A stretch of 64,000 nt of DNA. Origin: Pseudogemmobacter lacusdianii. GTDB taxonomy: Bacteria; Pseudomonadota; Alphaproteobacteria; Rhodobacterales; Rhodobacteraceae. Both the position numbers and the translations under genes were made by a program. The notes beneath the pieces are model-generated. The model searched no databases. It was not told the DNA's origin and saw only the letters and a list, made by a program, of their open reading frames with translations. Location: positions 62,001-126,000 of the forward strand of contig NZ_JAVDBT010000013.1 in the NCBI RefSeq assembly GCF_030848395.1, given 5' to 3'. Shown in pieces: positions 16,532 through 26,130 of the stretch. How positions within the stretch are numbered: the stretch's first letter is position 1; every line of letters starts with the position of its first letter.

Positions 16532-17365
16532 TCAGCGCTGCTTTTTCGGCGGCTGGCGGTCGAGATGCGCTTGCCAGAGATCAGGGCGGCGCTCTTGGGT
16601 CAATGCCTCAGACTGGGCGCGGCGCCATTTGGCGACCTCGCCGTGATTGCCCGAGGTCAGGACTGCTGGGATTTCAGCCCCCTGCCATTCTTGGGGCCGG
16701 GTGTATTGCGGGTGTTCCAGCATACCATCCGAGAAACTTTCCTCCTCGGTCGAGGCGGCATTGCCCAAGACGCCGGGCAAGAGCCGCACCACGGCATCAA
16801 GCATGGCTTGCGCGGGCAATTCGCCCCCGGTCAGGACAAAATCCCCAAGGCTCACCTCTTCGATCTGGCGCGCATCAAGGACGCGCTGATCGACGCCTTC
16901 GAAGCGGCCGCACAGCATGGTGAGGCCGTCGCAAGCGGCAAAGCGGCGCGCCATCGCTTGATCGAAGCGGCGACCGCGCGGCGAGAGATAGATCACCGGC
17001 CAGCGGCTGCGGTCGGCCGGGGTGTCCTCCATCGCCGCCTCAAGGGCGGCATCGACCACATCGGCACGCAAGACCATGCCAGCCCCGCCCCCGGCAGGCG
17101 TGTCATCAACGGTGCGGTGTTTGCCCAGACCGAAGGTCCGCAGATCAATGGGTTTCAGCCGCCAAAGCCCCGCATCCAGCGCTTTGCCGGTCAGCGACAG
17201 GCCTAGCGTGCCCGGAAAGGCATCGGGGAAAAGCGTGACCACGCGCGCCTCGAAGGCCTGCGCCAGATGCGGCGCGCCCTCCATCAGATCGCGCGGCTTC
17301 ATGCTAACCTTGATCGACAGGCGACCGTGGCTTTTCGGTTGGACGGGTTCGGGTTCTTGGCTCAT
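16532..17365 (-). CDS. trmD: tRNA (guanine-N1)-methyltransferase TrmD
   Basis: Methylates G37 of tRNAs with SAM, which prevents frameshifting. The 277-residue protein carries the SPOUT trefoil-knot motifs LCGRFEGVDQRV and LTGGELPAQAMLDAVVRLLP and the N-terminal RVVTLFPDAFPG. It has about 40 residues ahead of that start point (including SHGRLSIKVSMKPRDL), longer than E. coli TrmD. Similar extensions occur in this family. It lies downstream of rimM, separated by an unrelated membrane protein gene. Confidence 0.95.
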   Translation of the reverse strand: MSQEPEPVQPKSHGRLSIKVSMKPRDLMEGAPHLAQAFEARVVTLFPDAFPGTLGLSLTGKALDAGLWRLKPIDLRTFGLGKHRTVDDTPAGGGAGMVLRADVVDAALEAAMEDTPADRSRWPVIYLSPRGRRFDQAMARRFAACDGLTMLCGRFEGVDQRVLDARQIEEVSLGDFVLTGGELPAQAMLDAVVRLLPGVLGNAASTEEESFSDGMLEHPQYTRPQEWQGAEIPAVLTSGNHGEVAKWRRAQSEALTQERRPDLWQAHLDRQPPKKQR

Positions 17366-17435
17366 GCGGCGGTTATCCGGGGAAAGCGGTGCAGCATCAA
17401 GCCCCGGCTTTGCGCTGAGCGCAGGCGCGTTCGGT

Positions 17436-18383
17436 TTAGCCCGGCTGTGGCCGGCTGTGCGGAGTCCAAGCCCTTCGGCTGGCCTTGCGGCCCACTGTGG
17501 CGGTTAAGGTCGCAAGATCCGCCGCCAGATCGTTGGGCAGGCCCAGCTTGCTCAGCCTTTGCAAGGCCTGCGCATCGGGAAATTGGTGGCGCCGGTCCGG
17601 GAAGCTGCGAACCAGTGAGGCCGCGCGGGGCAAGAGCATTTGCAGCAGCGGCAGATCTTGGCCCGCCGCGGCAAAGGCGGTGCGGATCGCAGTGGGGGCA
17701 GCGCCGGAGGCAAAAACCTCGGGCTCGGTCGCCCATAAAAGAAGCGCGCGGCGCAAGGCACCGTGTTGGTCGGGGGCGCCCGCAAGGGCTTGGCCCAAAA
17801 GCTCAAGCCGGTGCCAAGCGTCAGCGGCATCCATCACATCCTCAAGCACCGGGGCGATCTCGGTCACGGGGGCGTCATCAGCAAAGGCGAGGAGCGGGGC
17901 GATTTCAGCCTCGGGCCGGGCATGGGGCGGCTGTTGGGGTTCTGCGACTGGGGGATGGCGCAATTCCTCGAGCCGAACGCCATGTTTCAGGGCTTTTTCA
18001 CCATCCCAGAGCAGGCGCGACAACGGCAGCGCGAGGAAGGAGAGACCCAAGAGAAGCGGCAAGGACAGAGCCGGCAAACCGCTGGATGCGTCAGGGCCAG
18101 TGCCGCCCGCCACCCCGGCAAGCCCGCGGCCAATGGCGAAGAGAAGCGTGACCAGCGCGATCTGCGTCAGCACCTGGCTTATCACCAAGGTCAGCAGCCG
18201 CGGCTTTCGCCAATGCGACCAGCGGCGCGGCCAATATTGCGGCCAAAGCTGCACCAGCCACAGGCAGAAGATGAGAACGAAGGGCGGCAACAGCGCCCAG
18301 CCATAGCCGCTAAAGCCCGCCAACAAAGGCCCAAGGTAGAGGAGCGCCGCAGGCGCTTGCAGCCATCTTGCACGCAGTTTCAC
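17436..18383 (-). CDS. Hypothetical multi-spanning membrane protein
   Basis: About 315 residues, not recognised. Hydrophobic segments are LQAPAALLYLGPLLAGF, GWALLPPFVLIFCLWLV, LLTLVISQVLTQIALVTLLF and LSLPLLLGLSFLALPLSRLL. A soluble, Ala- and Leu-rich C-terminal half of about 170 residues follows. The GTG at 18383 is chosen because GGGGGGA stands in front of it; the in-frame TTG at 18404 is less likely. It sits between rimM and trmD in an otherwise conserved translation operon, so it is a lineage-specific insertion or simply co-transcribed. Confidence 0.7.
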   Translation of the reverse strand: MKLRARWLQAPAALLYLGPLLAGFSGYGWALLPPFVLIFCLWLVQLWPQYWPRRWSHWRKPRLLTLVISQVLTQIALVTLLFAIGRGLAGVAGGTGPDASSGLPALSLPLLLGLSFLALPLSRLLWDGEKALKHGVRLEELRHPPVAEPQQPPHARPEAEIAPLLAFADDAPVTEIAPVLEDVMDAADAWHRLELLGQALAGAPDQHGALRRALLLWATEPEVFASGAAPTAIRTAFAAAGQDLPLLQMLLPRAASLVRSFPDRRHQFPDAQALQRLSKLGLPNDLAADLATLTATVGRKASRRAWTPHSRPQPG

Positions 18384-18451
18384 GCCATTCCCCCCAATGT
18401 CCAAAGGCCAAACGATAGCGGGACAGGGAAGGGCTTGGCCGCTTTCGGACC

Positions 18452-18955
18452 TTAGTCCAACCCCTCGGGCAGATCGACGATGATCAGCCCGCCCGCAAGA
18501 TCCACTGTGGGCACCGTGGCAAGGGTAAATGGCAGAAGAAGGGCAGATTTTGGCCCATTCAGTCGAATTTCAAGGATATCGCCAGCGCCGTGATTATGGA
18601 CCGAGATCACCTCACCCAAGGTCTCACCGCCGGTGTCGCGCACGGTTAAGCCGATGAGATCGCTGTGGTAAAACTCATCATCGGGCAGCTTGGGCAGCTT
18701 GGCGCGGGGGACGAACAATTCGGTCCCTTTTAAGGCATCCGCGTCTTCTTTGTTGGTCACGCCGGAAAGGCGGCCCCCAAGACCGCCCGCAACGGGGCGG
18801 GTCAGCTTCAGCGTGAAGCTGCGGCCGTCTTTGGTGAAGACCGGGCCATAAGCGGCAATATCGGCTGCTTCGGTGCAGAAGGATTTCAGCCGCACCTCGC
18901 CTTGGACCCCGAAAGATCCGGCAATGGCGCCGACACAGATGAGCTCATCTGACAT
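18452..18955 (-). CDS. rimM: 16S rRNA processing protein RimM
   Basis: 167-residue assembly factor for the 30S head that binds S19. Typical features are [20 protein letters not shown] at the N-terminus, followed by [14 protein letters not shown]. The second barrel (PRC domain) has [31 protein letters not shown] and ALLLPFT. It follows rpsP in the usual operon order. Confidence 0.96.
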   Translation of the reverse strand: MSDELICVGAIAGSFGVQGEVRLKSFCTEAADIAAYGPVFTKDGRSFTLKLTRPVAGGLGGRLSGVTNKEDADALKGTELFVPRAKLPKLPDDEFYHSDLIGLTVRDTGGETLGEVISVHNHGAGDILEIRLNGPKSALLLPFTLATVPTVDLAGGLIIVDLPEGLD

Positions 18956-19170
18956 CGAAGAACATCCTTTTGCTTTGAGTTGTCGTGAAAAGCGGTTGCA
19001 GCGGGCTCATGGCTGAGCGCCGCTGCAAAATCCGCGTTGGTCCCAGACCCCTCCGGCGGAGCGGCAGGCACCCGCCTGCCCCGCTTGGCCCAGTTGCAGC
19101 CCTGCCCAAAAGCAAGCGCCGCACAGGCCCAGCGTGATCACCCGCCGAATGAGGCCTAGGCCCGGGAGGA

Positions 19171-19530
19171 TCATTCCTCGGCAGCAGCCGGAGCTTCGTT
19201 GCGAGCAGCTTTCTTAGCAGCGCGCTCAGCCATAGCTTTGCCCGGAACAGCCGATTTCGGGTTCGAGCGCTCTTTCTTCGGACGTGCGCCAGCGGCTTCG
19301 AGGAAGCGTGCAACGCGGTCGGTCGGCTGGGCGCCTTGGGCGATCCAGTGGTTGATGCGCTCGATGTTCATGACAACGCGGCCTTCAGCGTCTTTGGCCA
19401 TGAGCGGGTTGTAGGTGCCCAGCTTTTCCAAGAAGCGGCCGTCGCGCGGGTTGCGCGAATCGGTGGCAACGATCGAGTAGAACGGGCGCTTTTTCGAACC
19501 GCCGCGGGCGAGCCGGATTTTCATAGCCAT
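19171..19530 (-). CDS. rpsP: 30S ribosomal protein S16
   Basis: 119-residue protein opening [20 protein letters not shown], with [14 protein letters not shown]. It has a basic C-terminal tail ([14 protein letters not shown]) that is longer than in E. coli, as in other alphaproteobacteria. It lies 60 nt behind the chorismate mutase gene in the ffh-rpmE cluster. Confidence 0.97.
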   Translation of the reverse strand: MAMKIRLARGGSKKRPFYSIVATDSRNPRDGRFLEKLGTYNPLMAKDAEGRVVMNIERINHWIAQGAQPTDRVARFLEAAGARPKKERSNPKSAVPGKAMAERAAKKAARNEAPAAAEE

Positions 19531-19590
19531 AGTGTTTCTCCTTTGGATGGCTTTTAGCAGGCGGGGCAGGATTGCCCTCTCTGCGGATGG

Positions 19591-19899
19591 TTATTTCTTG
19601 AAACTCTCGTGATGCCGGATGACTTCCGAGATGATGAAGTTCAGGAATTTCTTAGCAAACTCTGGGTCCAGCTTGGCCTCTTGGGCCAGTTTCTCCAGAC
19701 GTTCGATCTGACGCGCCTCGCGGGCGGGGTCGGATGGCGGGAGGCTGTGCTCGGCTTTCAGCCGGCCCACGCCTTGGGTGTGTTTGAAGCGCTCGGCCAG
19801 CGTATAGACGAGGATCGCGTCCAAGCGATCAATCGACTCGCGGTGCTCTTTCAACAGCTCGGCGGCGCGGAGGGTGGGATCGGTGACGGCATCGGTCAT
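19591..19899 (-). CDS. Chorismate mutase, AroQ type
   Basis: Converts chorismate to prephenate, the branch to phenylalanine and tyrosine. This is a free-standing 102-residue all-helical enzyme. The first helix carries HRESIDRLDAILVYTLAERF, with the catalytic Arg; RLKAEHSLPPSDPAREARQ supplies the next active-site residues; helix 3 ends FLNFIISEVIRHHE. It lies between ffh and rpsP, an arrangement known in Rhodobacteraceae although unrelated to their function. Confidence 0.9.
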   Translation of the reverse strand: MTDAVTDPTLRAAELLKEHRESIDRLDAILVYTLAERFKHTQGVGRLKAEHSLPPSDPAREARQIERLEKLAQEAKLDPEFAKKFLNFIISEVIRHHESFKK

Positions 19900-20065
19900 T
19901 GCATGGCTCCCATAGGATCAGCGGATGGCGAGGGACCGCGCAACACAGATGCGGCTAGGGTCGGATACAGGTCACGAAACGCCTGAGACCGCAGCCTCTG
20001 GCACAGATGCGGGCGCGCGGTCGCAAGGACCGGGCCAGAGCTGCCATGCTGTGCCAGAGCTTGGG

Positions 20066-21589
20066 TCATTTCTTCTTCATCAGCCCCGAGAGACCGGCCG
20101 GCAACGACAGGCCGCGCGGCATACCGCCCATGCCGCCCATACCGGAAAGACCACCCATGCCGCCCATGCCACCAAGGCCTTGCTGCATGCCTTTGGCGGC
20201 TTCGGCGAGCTGTTCGGGCGACATTTTCGACGGGTCGGGCATGCCGCCCTTGCCCATCATCTGACGGATCATCTGCTTCATGCCGCCGCCTTTGCCGAAT
20301 TTCTTCATCATATCGGCCATTTGCTTGTGCTGTTTCAGCAGCTTGTTCAGCTCTGACACCTCAAGCCCGGCACCGGCAGCGATGCGCTTCTTGCGGCTGG
20401 CTTGCAAAAGATCGGGATTGGCGCGCTCGCGCTTGGTCATCGAGTTGATGAGCGCGATTTGGCGGCGCAGCATCTTGTCGTTGAAGCCCGCCTCTTCGGC
20501 CTTTTTCGCCATGCCGCCCATGCCGGGAAGCATACCCATCAGGCCCTGCATCCCGCCCATTTTCAGCATCTGTTCCAGTTGCATCCGCAGGTCGTTCATA
20601 TTGAACAGACCTTTGGAGAAGCGCTTGGCCATCCGCTCGGCCTGCTCGGCCTCGAAGGTCTCTTGGGCTTTTTCGACAAGGGCGACGATGTCACCCATGC
20701 CAAGGATGCGGCCCGCGACGCGCTCGGCCTCGAAGGGCTCAATCGCGTCCATCTTCTCGCCAAGGCCGACGAAGCGGATCGGTTTGCCGGTGACGGCGCG
20801 CATCGAAAGCGCCGCACCGCCGCGACCGTCGCCGTCCATCCGGGTGAGGACCACGCCGGAGATGCCGACTTTGCCGTCAAATTCCGAAGCCACATTGACC
20901 GCGTCTTGGCCGGTCAGGCCGTCAACCACCAGAAGCGTCTCGCGCGGCTGGGCGATGTCGCGGACGGCTTGGACCTCGTCCATCAACACTTCGTCGATGT
21001 GCAGACGGCCCGCGGTATCAAGGAAGACAACGTCATAGCCACCAAGCGAGGCTTGGGTCTTGGCGCGTTTGGCGATCTGCACCGCCGTTTCGCCTTTGAC
21101 GATCGGCAGGCTGTCGACGCCGATCTGGACGCCGAGGATCGCCAACTGCTCCATAGCCGCCGGGCGCTGGGTGTCGAGCGAGGCGAGGAGAACCTTCTTG
21201 CCGTTCTTCTCTTTCAGACGCTTGGCGAGCTTCGCCGTGGTCGTGGTTTTACCCGAGCCTTGCAGACCGACCATCAGGATGGTCGCGGGCGGGTTGTCGA
21301 TTTTCAGGGCCTCGGGCGGCTCATCGCCAGCCAGAACGCGGGTCAGTTCGTCATGGACGAATTTCACCACCATCTGGCCGGGGGTGATCGACTTCGTCAC
21401 CGCCGAGCCGGTGGCCTTTTCTTGCACCCGCTTGATGAAATCGCGCGCAACCGGCAGCGAGACGTCAGCCTCAAGCAAAGCCACGCGGACTTCGCGCAGC
21501 GCGGTGATCACGTCCTCTTCGGACAGCGCGCCAGCCCGGGTCAGGCGGTCGAAGACGCCACCAAGGCGTTCTGACAGGCTCTCGAACAT
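20066..21589 (-). CDS. ffh: Signal recognition particle GTPase Ffh
   Basis: 507-residue protein component of the SRP that delivers nascent membrane proteins to FtsY. It has a helical N domain, a G domain with GLQGSGKTT (108-116), DTAGRLHIDEVLMDEV and LTRMDGDGRGGAALS, and a methionine-rich M domain (MEQMLKMGGMQGLMGMLPG minus its first residues). The tail is unusually rich in Gly and Met (GMGGMGGLSGMGGMGGMPRG). It leads the chorismate mutase-rpsP-rimM-trmD-rplS-rpmE cluster. Confidence 0.97.
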   Translation of the reverse strand: MFESLSERLGGVFDRLTRAGALSEEDVITALREVRVALLEADVSLPVARDFIKRVQEKATGSAVTKSITPGQMVVKFVHDELTRVLAGDEPPEALKIDNPPATILMVGLQGSGKTTTTAKLAKRLKEKNGKKVLLASLDTQRPAAMEQLAILGVQIGVDSLPIVKGETAVQIAKRAKTQASLGGYDVVFLDTAGRLHIDEVLMDEVQAVRDIAQPRETLLVVDGLTGQDAVNVASEFDGKVGISGVVLTRMDGDGRGGAALSMRAVTGKPIRFVGLGEKMDAIEPFEAERVAGRILGMGDIVALVEKAQETFEAEQAERMAKRFSKGLFNMNDLRMQLEQMLKMGGMQGLMGMLPGMGGMAKKAEEAGFNDKMLRRQIALINSMTKRERANPDLLQASRKKRIAAGAGLEVSELNKLLKQHKQMADMMKKFGKGGGMKQMIRQMMGKGGMPDPSKMSPEQLAEAAKGMQQGLGGMGGMGGLSGMGGMGGMPRGLSLPAGLSGLMKKK

Positions 21590-21788
21590 CGCGTCACCTC
21601 ATCGTTGCGGGCCACTTCCTGAAGGGAAGCGAGACGGCAAAGCGGCAAAGCACCCGTGGGCGCAACGCGCTGACGGATGGCGATCCCGGGCTTTGCCCAT
21701 GGGACCGGAAGCTTTGGCCTCCGGGGAATTGGGTCGGGCGATACGCGCCTTGGGCCAATGAGTCAAGGCTTGCAGGCACAAAGGCGGG

Positions 21789-23456
21789 CTATAGGCCCTG
21801 ATCCGCCAAGGCCTGATCGATGCGCGCCAGCGTCTCGGGCGGGGTCTTTAGCCCCAAAACCTCTTCCCAGCCGCGCAGATAGTCGCGGGCGGCATAGACA
21901 TGGCCGCGACCGGGGGGCGGCGAGGTGGCGGTCATCATATCCAGCGCCAGCTGCAAGAAGGTGACGACGGGATACCAGCCAAGCCCGGGCGAGACATCGG
22001 GACCGCGCGGGCCGGACAGCCAATCGGGGCGACGCCAGAGCGTATCGGTGGTGAAATGCGCAATCGGGTCCGAGGGATAAGCAAGATAAACCACCCGTAC
22101 CGCGCCCCAAGCCGCACCCTCGCCCACCGGGTCAATCTTTTGCGTCATCGAGCGCAGGATCGAGCCATCGCCAAAGCGCGGCGCCCAAGCGGTGCTGCCT
22201 GCCTCACGCCCCGAGACCACCTGTCGCCAGCCGGTGGCGGCGAAGGGCGGGCCGACCCAAAAGGCCCCATCCACCGGATCGCCCAAGGTCATCGGCGAGG
22301 TGGCGGCGAATTCGCCATTGCGCGAGCCAAGCGAGAGGCCAAAGAGAAAGAGCCGCGGGCGGGTCTCAATCGGCAGGCTGCGCCAATGGCCGTAGATGGC
22401 GTGGAATAGCGCCTCGGAGGTTTCTGATCCGTATTCGGGTTGCAAAAACAGCGACATCCAACTGGGTAGATAGGAATATTGCACCGCGATTGTCGCGACA
22501 TCGCCGCCGGTCAGATAGTCAAGCACCTGCATCCCCGCCGGGTCCATCCAGCCGGTGCCGGTGGGGGTGGCGATGACCAGAGTGCGCCGGTCGAAGGCGC
22601 CCACGCGCTTGGCCTCGGCCAAGGCCAGAGCGGCGCGTTCTTCGGGGGTTTTGGCGTTGTTCAGACCGACATAGACCCGCAAGGGCTGCACCGCGGCCAA
22701 GCCTGTGGCGGCGGTGATCTCATCGCCATCGGGGGCCGACGAGATCCAATTGCGTCCCTCGGCCCCAAGCCCCTCCCAACTGGCAAGCGAGGCCGCGCTG
22801 CCGGTTTTCAAAGGATCGCTGGGGGCGGCGCGGTCAGGCGGGATAAGTTTGTCGACGGCGGCATAGGTCTCATCCATCGCGCCCAAGACGCGGCGCAGGA
22901 CAAGGTCATTGCCGACCGACCAAAAGAGCAAGAAGGCCAGCCCCAGCCCGACCACCAGCGCCAGACGGCGTGGCAAAAGCCCTTCAAGCTGGGCAGAGAT
23001 CATCCGCCAAAGCCGCCGGAAGATCCGCCCAATGCCGATCAGCCCCACTGCGACCCCAGCCGCGACGCAGAGAATGGTGAAAGGCCGCGCGCTTTCAACG
23101 GGCGGGATTTGCATCGCGCTATGGATGCCGTTTTGCCAGCGGGTGACGTTCCAAAGCCCCCAACCGGCCACCACCACGCCCAAGCCCAGCGCCACCCAAA
23201 GGCTTTGGCGCACGAAACGCTCGGACCGGGCGGGACGCTCTAACATCCAGTCCCAAAGCATCACCAAAGATGCACCGATCAAATAGCCGATAGCAAAACA
23301 GATGCCGCCCAAAAGCCCCTGCATCGGCCCGCTGCGCGGGATCAGCGAGGGTGTCAGCGACAAGGCGAACAGGATGGAGCCAAGCACCAGCCCCAAGGCC
23401 GAGGGTCGCCCCAGCAAGGGGTGGTCGCGCACCTCTCTCCAACTGATCATCACCAC
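21789..23456 (-). CDS. Membrane-anchored alpha/beta-hydrolase family protein
   Basis: 555-residue protein. The N-terminal part has about four to five membrane helices (LGLVLGSILFALSLTPSLI, LLGGICFAIGYLIGASLVML, WVALGLGVVVAGWGLW, ILCVAAGVAVGLIGIG, LALVVGLGLAFLLFW). A large soluble domain follows, with the nucleophile elbow GLSLG near residue 372. This matches the two-part Abhydrolase_9 family of unknown substrate. The hydrolase domain probably faces the periplasm. It is divergent from the LysR gene and stands alone. Confidence 0.82.
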   Translation of the reverse strand: MVMISWREVRDHPLLGRPSALGLVLGSILFALSLTPSLIPRSGPMQGLLGGICFAIGYLIGASLVMLWDWMLERPARSERFVRQSLWVALGLGVVVAGWGLWNVTRWQNGIHSAMQIPPVESARPFTILCVAAGVAVGLIGIGRIFRRLWRMISAQLEGLLPRRLALVVGLGLAFLLFWSVGNDLVLRRVLGAMDETYAAVDKLIPPDRAAPSDPLKTGSAASLASWEGLGAEGRNWISSAPDGDEITAATGLAAVQPLRVYVGLNNAKTPEERAALALAEAKRVGAFDRRTLVIATPTGTGWMDPAGMQVLDYLTGGDVATIAVQYSYLPSWMSLFLQPEYGSETSEALFHAIYGHWRSLPIETRPRLFLFGLSLGSRNGEFAATSPMTLGDPVDGAFWVGPPFAATGWRQVVSGREAGSTAWAPRFGDGSILRSMTQKIDPVGEGAAWGAVRVVYLAYPSDPIAHFTTDTLWRRPDWLSGPRGPDVSPGLGWYPVVTFLQLALDMMTATSPPPGRGHVYAARDYLRGWEEVLGLKTPPETLARIDQALADQGL

Positions 23457-23584
23457 GCAATCCCAAAGGCCTGACTTCGCCTGCCAAGCTCAGGCTTCAG
23501 CGCGTCAAGGTCAAGCACCGCAGCGCTGTCTTCGCGTAAGTTCGACACGCAAGCTCTTGCCTTTCGCGCCGCCCCCAGCACAGA

Positions 23585-23600
23585 TGTGCATAATCGCACA
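23585..23600. promoter_or_regulatory. Candidate LysR operator overlapping its own leader
   Basis: Perfect dyad TGTGC-ATAATC-GCACA, directly adjoining the GGAGG ribosome site (23601-23605) of the LysR gene. It contains the T-N11-A arrangement common to LysR sites. Autorepression is inferred. Confidence 0.5.
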
Positions 23601-23610
23601 GGAGGTTCAG

Positions 23611-24495
23611 GTGCAAAACTGGGACGAGTTACGGACAGCCTATCAAGTGGCGCGGCTGGGCACGGTCTCGGGCGCGGCCGAGGTTTTGGGCGTGCACCAT
23701 GCCACGGTGATCCGCCATATCGACGCGCTAGAGTCGCGGCTGGGGATCAAACTTTTCCAACGCCACGCGCGAGGTTACACCTCGACCGAAGCCGGGCGCG
23801 ATCTTTTGGTGGTGGCGCAGGCGGCGGATGAGCAGTTCGTCCAGCTCGCCAATCGCATCAAAGGGCATGGCGAGACGGTTCAGGGTGAGCTGATCGTGAC
23901 CTCGATCGCGGGGATCTCGGATCTGCTGGTGCCGGTGCTGACCAGCTTCCAAGCCCTGCAACCCGATCTCTCGGTGCGCTATCTCACCGATATGCGGCTG
24001 TTCCGACTGGATTTCGGCGAGGCGCATGTGGCGATCCGCGCTGGCAGCGTGCCAGAAGAGCCTGACAATGTTGTGCAGCCCTTGGTGCGGATGAAGACCG
24101 GGCTTTATGCCGCGCGCTCTTACGTCGAAAAATATGGCCTGCCTCAGACGGAGGCCGATCTGGCGCAGCACCGCTTTGTCACGGCCGATAATGAGGCTGG
24201 GCGCGCGCCCTTCCACCGCTGGCTGCGCGAGCGGGTGCCGGATACGGCGCTGACCTTCCGCACTGGAGAGCCGCAAGCGATGGAAGTGGCCCTGCGTGAG
24301 GGCGTGGGCATTGGCTTCCTGTCGGCCTTCCGGGCCCATCAAGACGACCGCTTGGTCGAGGTGATGCCGCCGCGCGCAGAATGGGAATCGCCTTTGTGGC
24401 TGGTGACGCATGTGGATTTGCACCGCACCCGCAAGGTGCAGGCCTTTGTGGCGCATTTGAAAGAGCAGGCAAAATCGTGGCGGCTGTGCAGCTAA
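23611..24495 (+). CDS. LysR-family transcriptional regulator
   Basis: 294-residue regulator. The N-terminal winged helix has VQNWDELRTAYQVARLG, then VSGAAEVLGVHHATVIRHI and LESRLGIKLFQR. The C-terminal half is a periplasmic-binding-protein-like effector domain. The GTG at 23611 is chosen because GGAGG stands five nt before it; an ATG at 23584 and the longer frame are less likely. It is divergent from the alpha/beta hydrolase gene and 40 nt ahead of the EamA transporter, which may be its target. Confidence 0.92.
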   Translation: MQNWDELRTAYQVARLGTVSGAAEVLGVHHATVIRHIDALESRLGIKLFQRHARGYTSTEAGRDLLVVAQAADEQFVQLANRIKGHGETVQGELIVTSIAGISDLLVPVLTSFQALQPDLSVRYLTDMRLFRLDFGEAHVAIRAGSVPEEPDNVVQPLVRMKTGLYAARSYVEKYGLPQTEADLAQHRFVTADNEAGRAPFHRWLRERVPDTALTFRTGEPQAMEVALREGVGIGFLSAFRAHQDDRLVEVMPPRAEWESPLWLVTHVDLHRTRKVQAFVAHLKEQAKSWRLCS

Positions 24496-24535
24496 GACTG
24501 AAGAAGGCGCCCGGCCCCACTAAGGAACACCAAGC

Positions 24536-25414
24536 ATGAGCCCCGCCGCCCTTGGCCATCTGGCAATGCTGGCCTTTTCCGCTCTTGTGGCGGGATCGTT
24601 CTCGCTGGGGGTGCTGGCCGCCCCGCATATCGACCCGGCTCTCCTGTCGGCATGGCGCTTCGCGCTTTCAGCGGTGTTCTTGGCGGGTTTGGCATGGATC
24701 AGCGGCGCACCGGTGCGCAAAGCGGCGCGCCGCGCGCCTTGGCGCTGGCTGGTGTTGGGCGCGCTGATGGCGGCCTATTTCACGCTGATGTTTGAAGGCC
24801 TGAAGCTGGCCCCTGCGGTGCAGACCGCTGCGGTCTTCACCCTCACGCCGGTGATGGCGGCGGGCTTTGGCTGGCTCTTCTTGCGCCAACGCACCACGCC
24901 GCGGATGCGGGTGGCTTTGGCTCTGGGCGGAGCTGGGGCGCTTTGGGTGATCTTTCGCGGCGACATCTCGGCGCTGTTGCGCTTTGAGATCGGCCGGGGC
25001 GAGGTGATTTACTTCTGGGGCTGCGCTTGCCATGCCGCCTATGCGGCGCTGGTGCGCAAGTTCAACCGCGGCGAAAGCGCGCTCACCTCGACCTTGCTGA
25101 CGATGATCGCAGGCGCGTTGATCTTGACGCTTTGGGCCGCTCCCAGCCTGCGCAGCACCGAGCTGACCGCTTTGCCGGGCATCGTTTGGGTTACCTTGGC
25201 CTATATCACCATCGCCGCCACCGCGACGACACTTTGGCTGGTGCAATTCGCCTCGCTGCGGCTGCCTGCGGCTAAGGTGATGGCCTATACCTACCTTGTG
25301 CCAAGCTGGGTGATCCTGTGGGAGTTGGCCATGCATGGGCTTTGGCCCTCGGCCTTGGTGGGATTTGGCGTGGCGCTGACCTGTGTGGCGCTCATCATGC
25401 TGTTGAAAGACTGA
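24536..25414 (+). CDS. DMT-superfamily (EamA) membrane transporter
   Basis: 292-residue inner-membrane exporter with about ten helices in two EamA repeats (first near FSALVAGSFSLGVLAA, second near VIYFWGCACHAAYAALV). The family exports metabolites and amino acids; the substrate is not predictable. AAGGAA lies before the ATG. It follows the LysR gene and its stop is one base before the gluconokinase start. Confidence 0.9.
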   Translation: MSPAALGHLAMLAFSALVAGSFSLGVLAAPHIDPALLSAWRFALSAVFLAGLAWISGAPVRKAARRAPWRWLVLGALMAAYFTLMFEGLKLAPAVQTAAVFTLTPVMAAGFGWLFLRQRTTPRMRVALALGGAGALWVIFRGDISALLRFEIGRGEVIYFWGCACHAAYAALVRKFNRGESALTSTLLTMIAGALILTLWAAPSLRSTELTALPGIVWVTLAYITIAATATTLWLVQFASLRLPAAKVMAYTYLVPSWVILWELAMHGLWPSALVGFGVALTCVALIMLLKD

Positions 25415-25415
25415 T

Positions 25416-25901
25416 ATGGCCCCGTGGCGCATTCTGGTGATGGGCGTCTCGGGCTGTGGCAAATCCAACTTGGCGGCGGCTTTGGCTCAGGCTTTGGGCG
25501 CCGAGTTTGTAGAGGGGGATGATCTGCATCCCGCCGCCAATCGCGCCAAAATGGCCGCTGGCACGCCGCTTGACGACGCCGATCGCGCGCCTTGGCTGGA
25601 TCGGGTGGCAAGCGCCTTGCGCGATCGCGCGCCGGTGGTGGTCGCCTGCTCGGCGCTGCGCCGCGCCTATCGCGACCGGTTGCGTCAGGCGGGCACGTTG
25701 CAGATATTGTATCTGCGCGCCCCCGAGCCGCTGGTCGCCACCCGCCTTGCCCAGCGCCAAGGCCATTTCATGCCCAGCTCGCTGCTGGCCAGCCAATACG
25801 CCACGCTTGAGCCCCCCGGTCCCGATGAGGCCACCGCGCTTGATGCCAGCCTGCCGCCATCGGCACTTTTAAGGGCAGCATTAATCGCCCTGCAAGGCTA
25901 G
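25416..25901 (+). CDS. gntK: Gluconokinase
   Basis: Phosphorylates gluconate to 6-phosphogluconate. The 161-residue P-loop protein has GVSGCGKS (10-17) and the family block EGDDLHPAANRAKMAAGTPL, then DDADRAPWLD, CSALRRAYRDRLR and the C-terminal RQGHFMPSSLLASQYATLE. The start follows the EamA stop by one base, so they form an operon. No gluconate permease or Entner-Doudoroff gene adjoins it. Confidence 0.93.
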   Translation: MAPWRILVMGVSGCGKSNLAAALAQALGAEFVEGDDLHPAANRAKMAAGTPLDDADRAPWLDRVASALRDRAPVVVACSALRRAYRDRLRQAGTLQILYLRAPEPLVATRLAQRQGHFMPSSLLASQYATLEPPGPDEATALDASLPPSALLRAALIALQG

Positions 25902-25911
25902 GGCTTTATTC
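25887..25911 (+). terminator. Possible weak terminator after gntK
   Basis: GCCCT / AGGGC stem with an 8-nt loop, followed by TTTATT, overlapping the last gntK codons. Confidence 0.4.
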
Positions 25912-25999
25912 CGCATGCAAAAGAGTGTTACCGCTCACATCAGTTGTTGTGTCATCCACGCGCCCTGCATCAGTCTGAGCCGAAGGATGCTCGCTCCCT

Positions 26000-26051
26000 C
26001 CGTGCCTGCCCCCCGTGCCTGCCCGCCGTGTCTGCCATCCGTGCCTGCCCG
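26000..26051. repeat. 13-bp tandem repeats, four copies
   Basis: Units CCGTGCCTGCCCC, CCGTGCCTGCCCG, CCGTGTCTGCCAT and CCGTGCCTGCCCG abut exactly; a degenerate fifth unit follows to 26064. They lie 80-130 nt ahead of the binding-protein ATG at 26131. Confidence 0.85.
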
Positions 26052-26130
26052 CCGCTCCTCCCCGCCTTGCCATCGCCTTAACGTTTCCTCCAGCGGCCCA
26101 GAGCCACAGGCATCAGGGCGGAGCTTCCCA

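Noticed and set aside
17436-18404. Reading the rimM-trmD membrane protein as a known transporter
   Set aside because: Four hydrophobic segments are present but no family motif; it is left as hypothetical.
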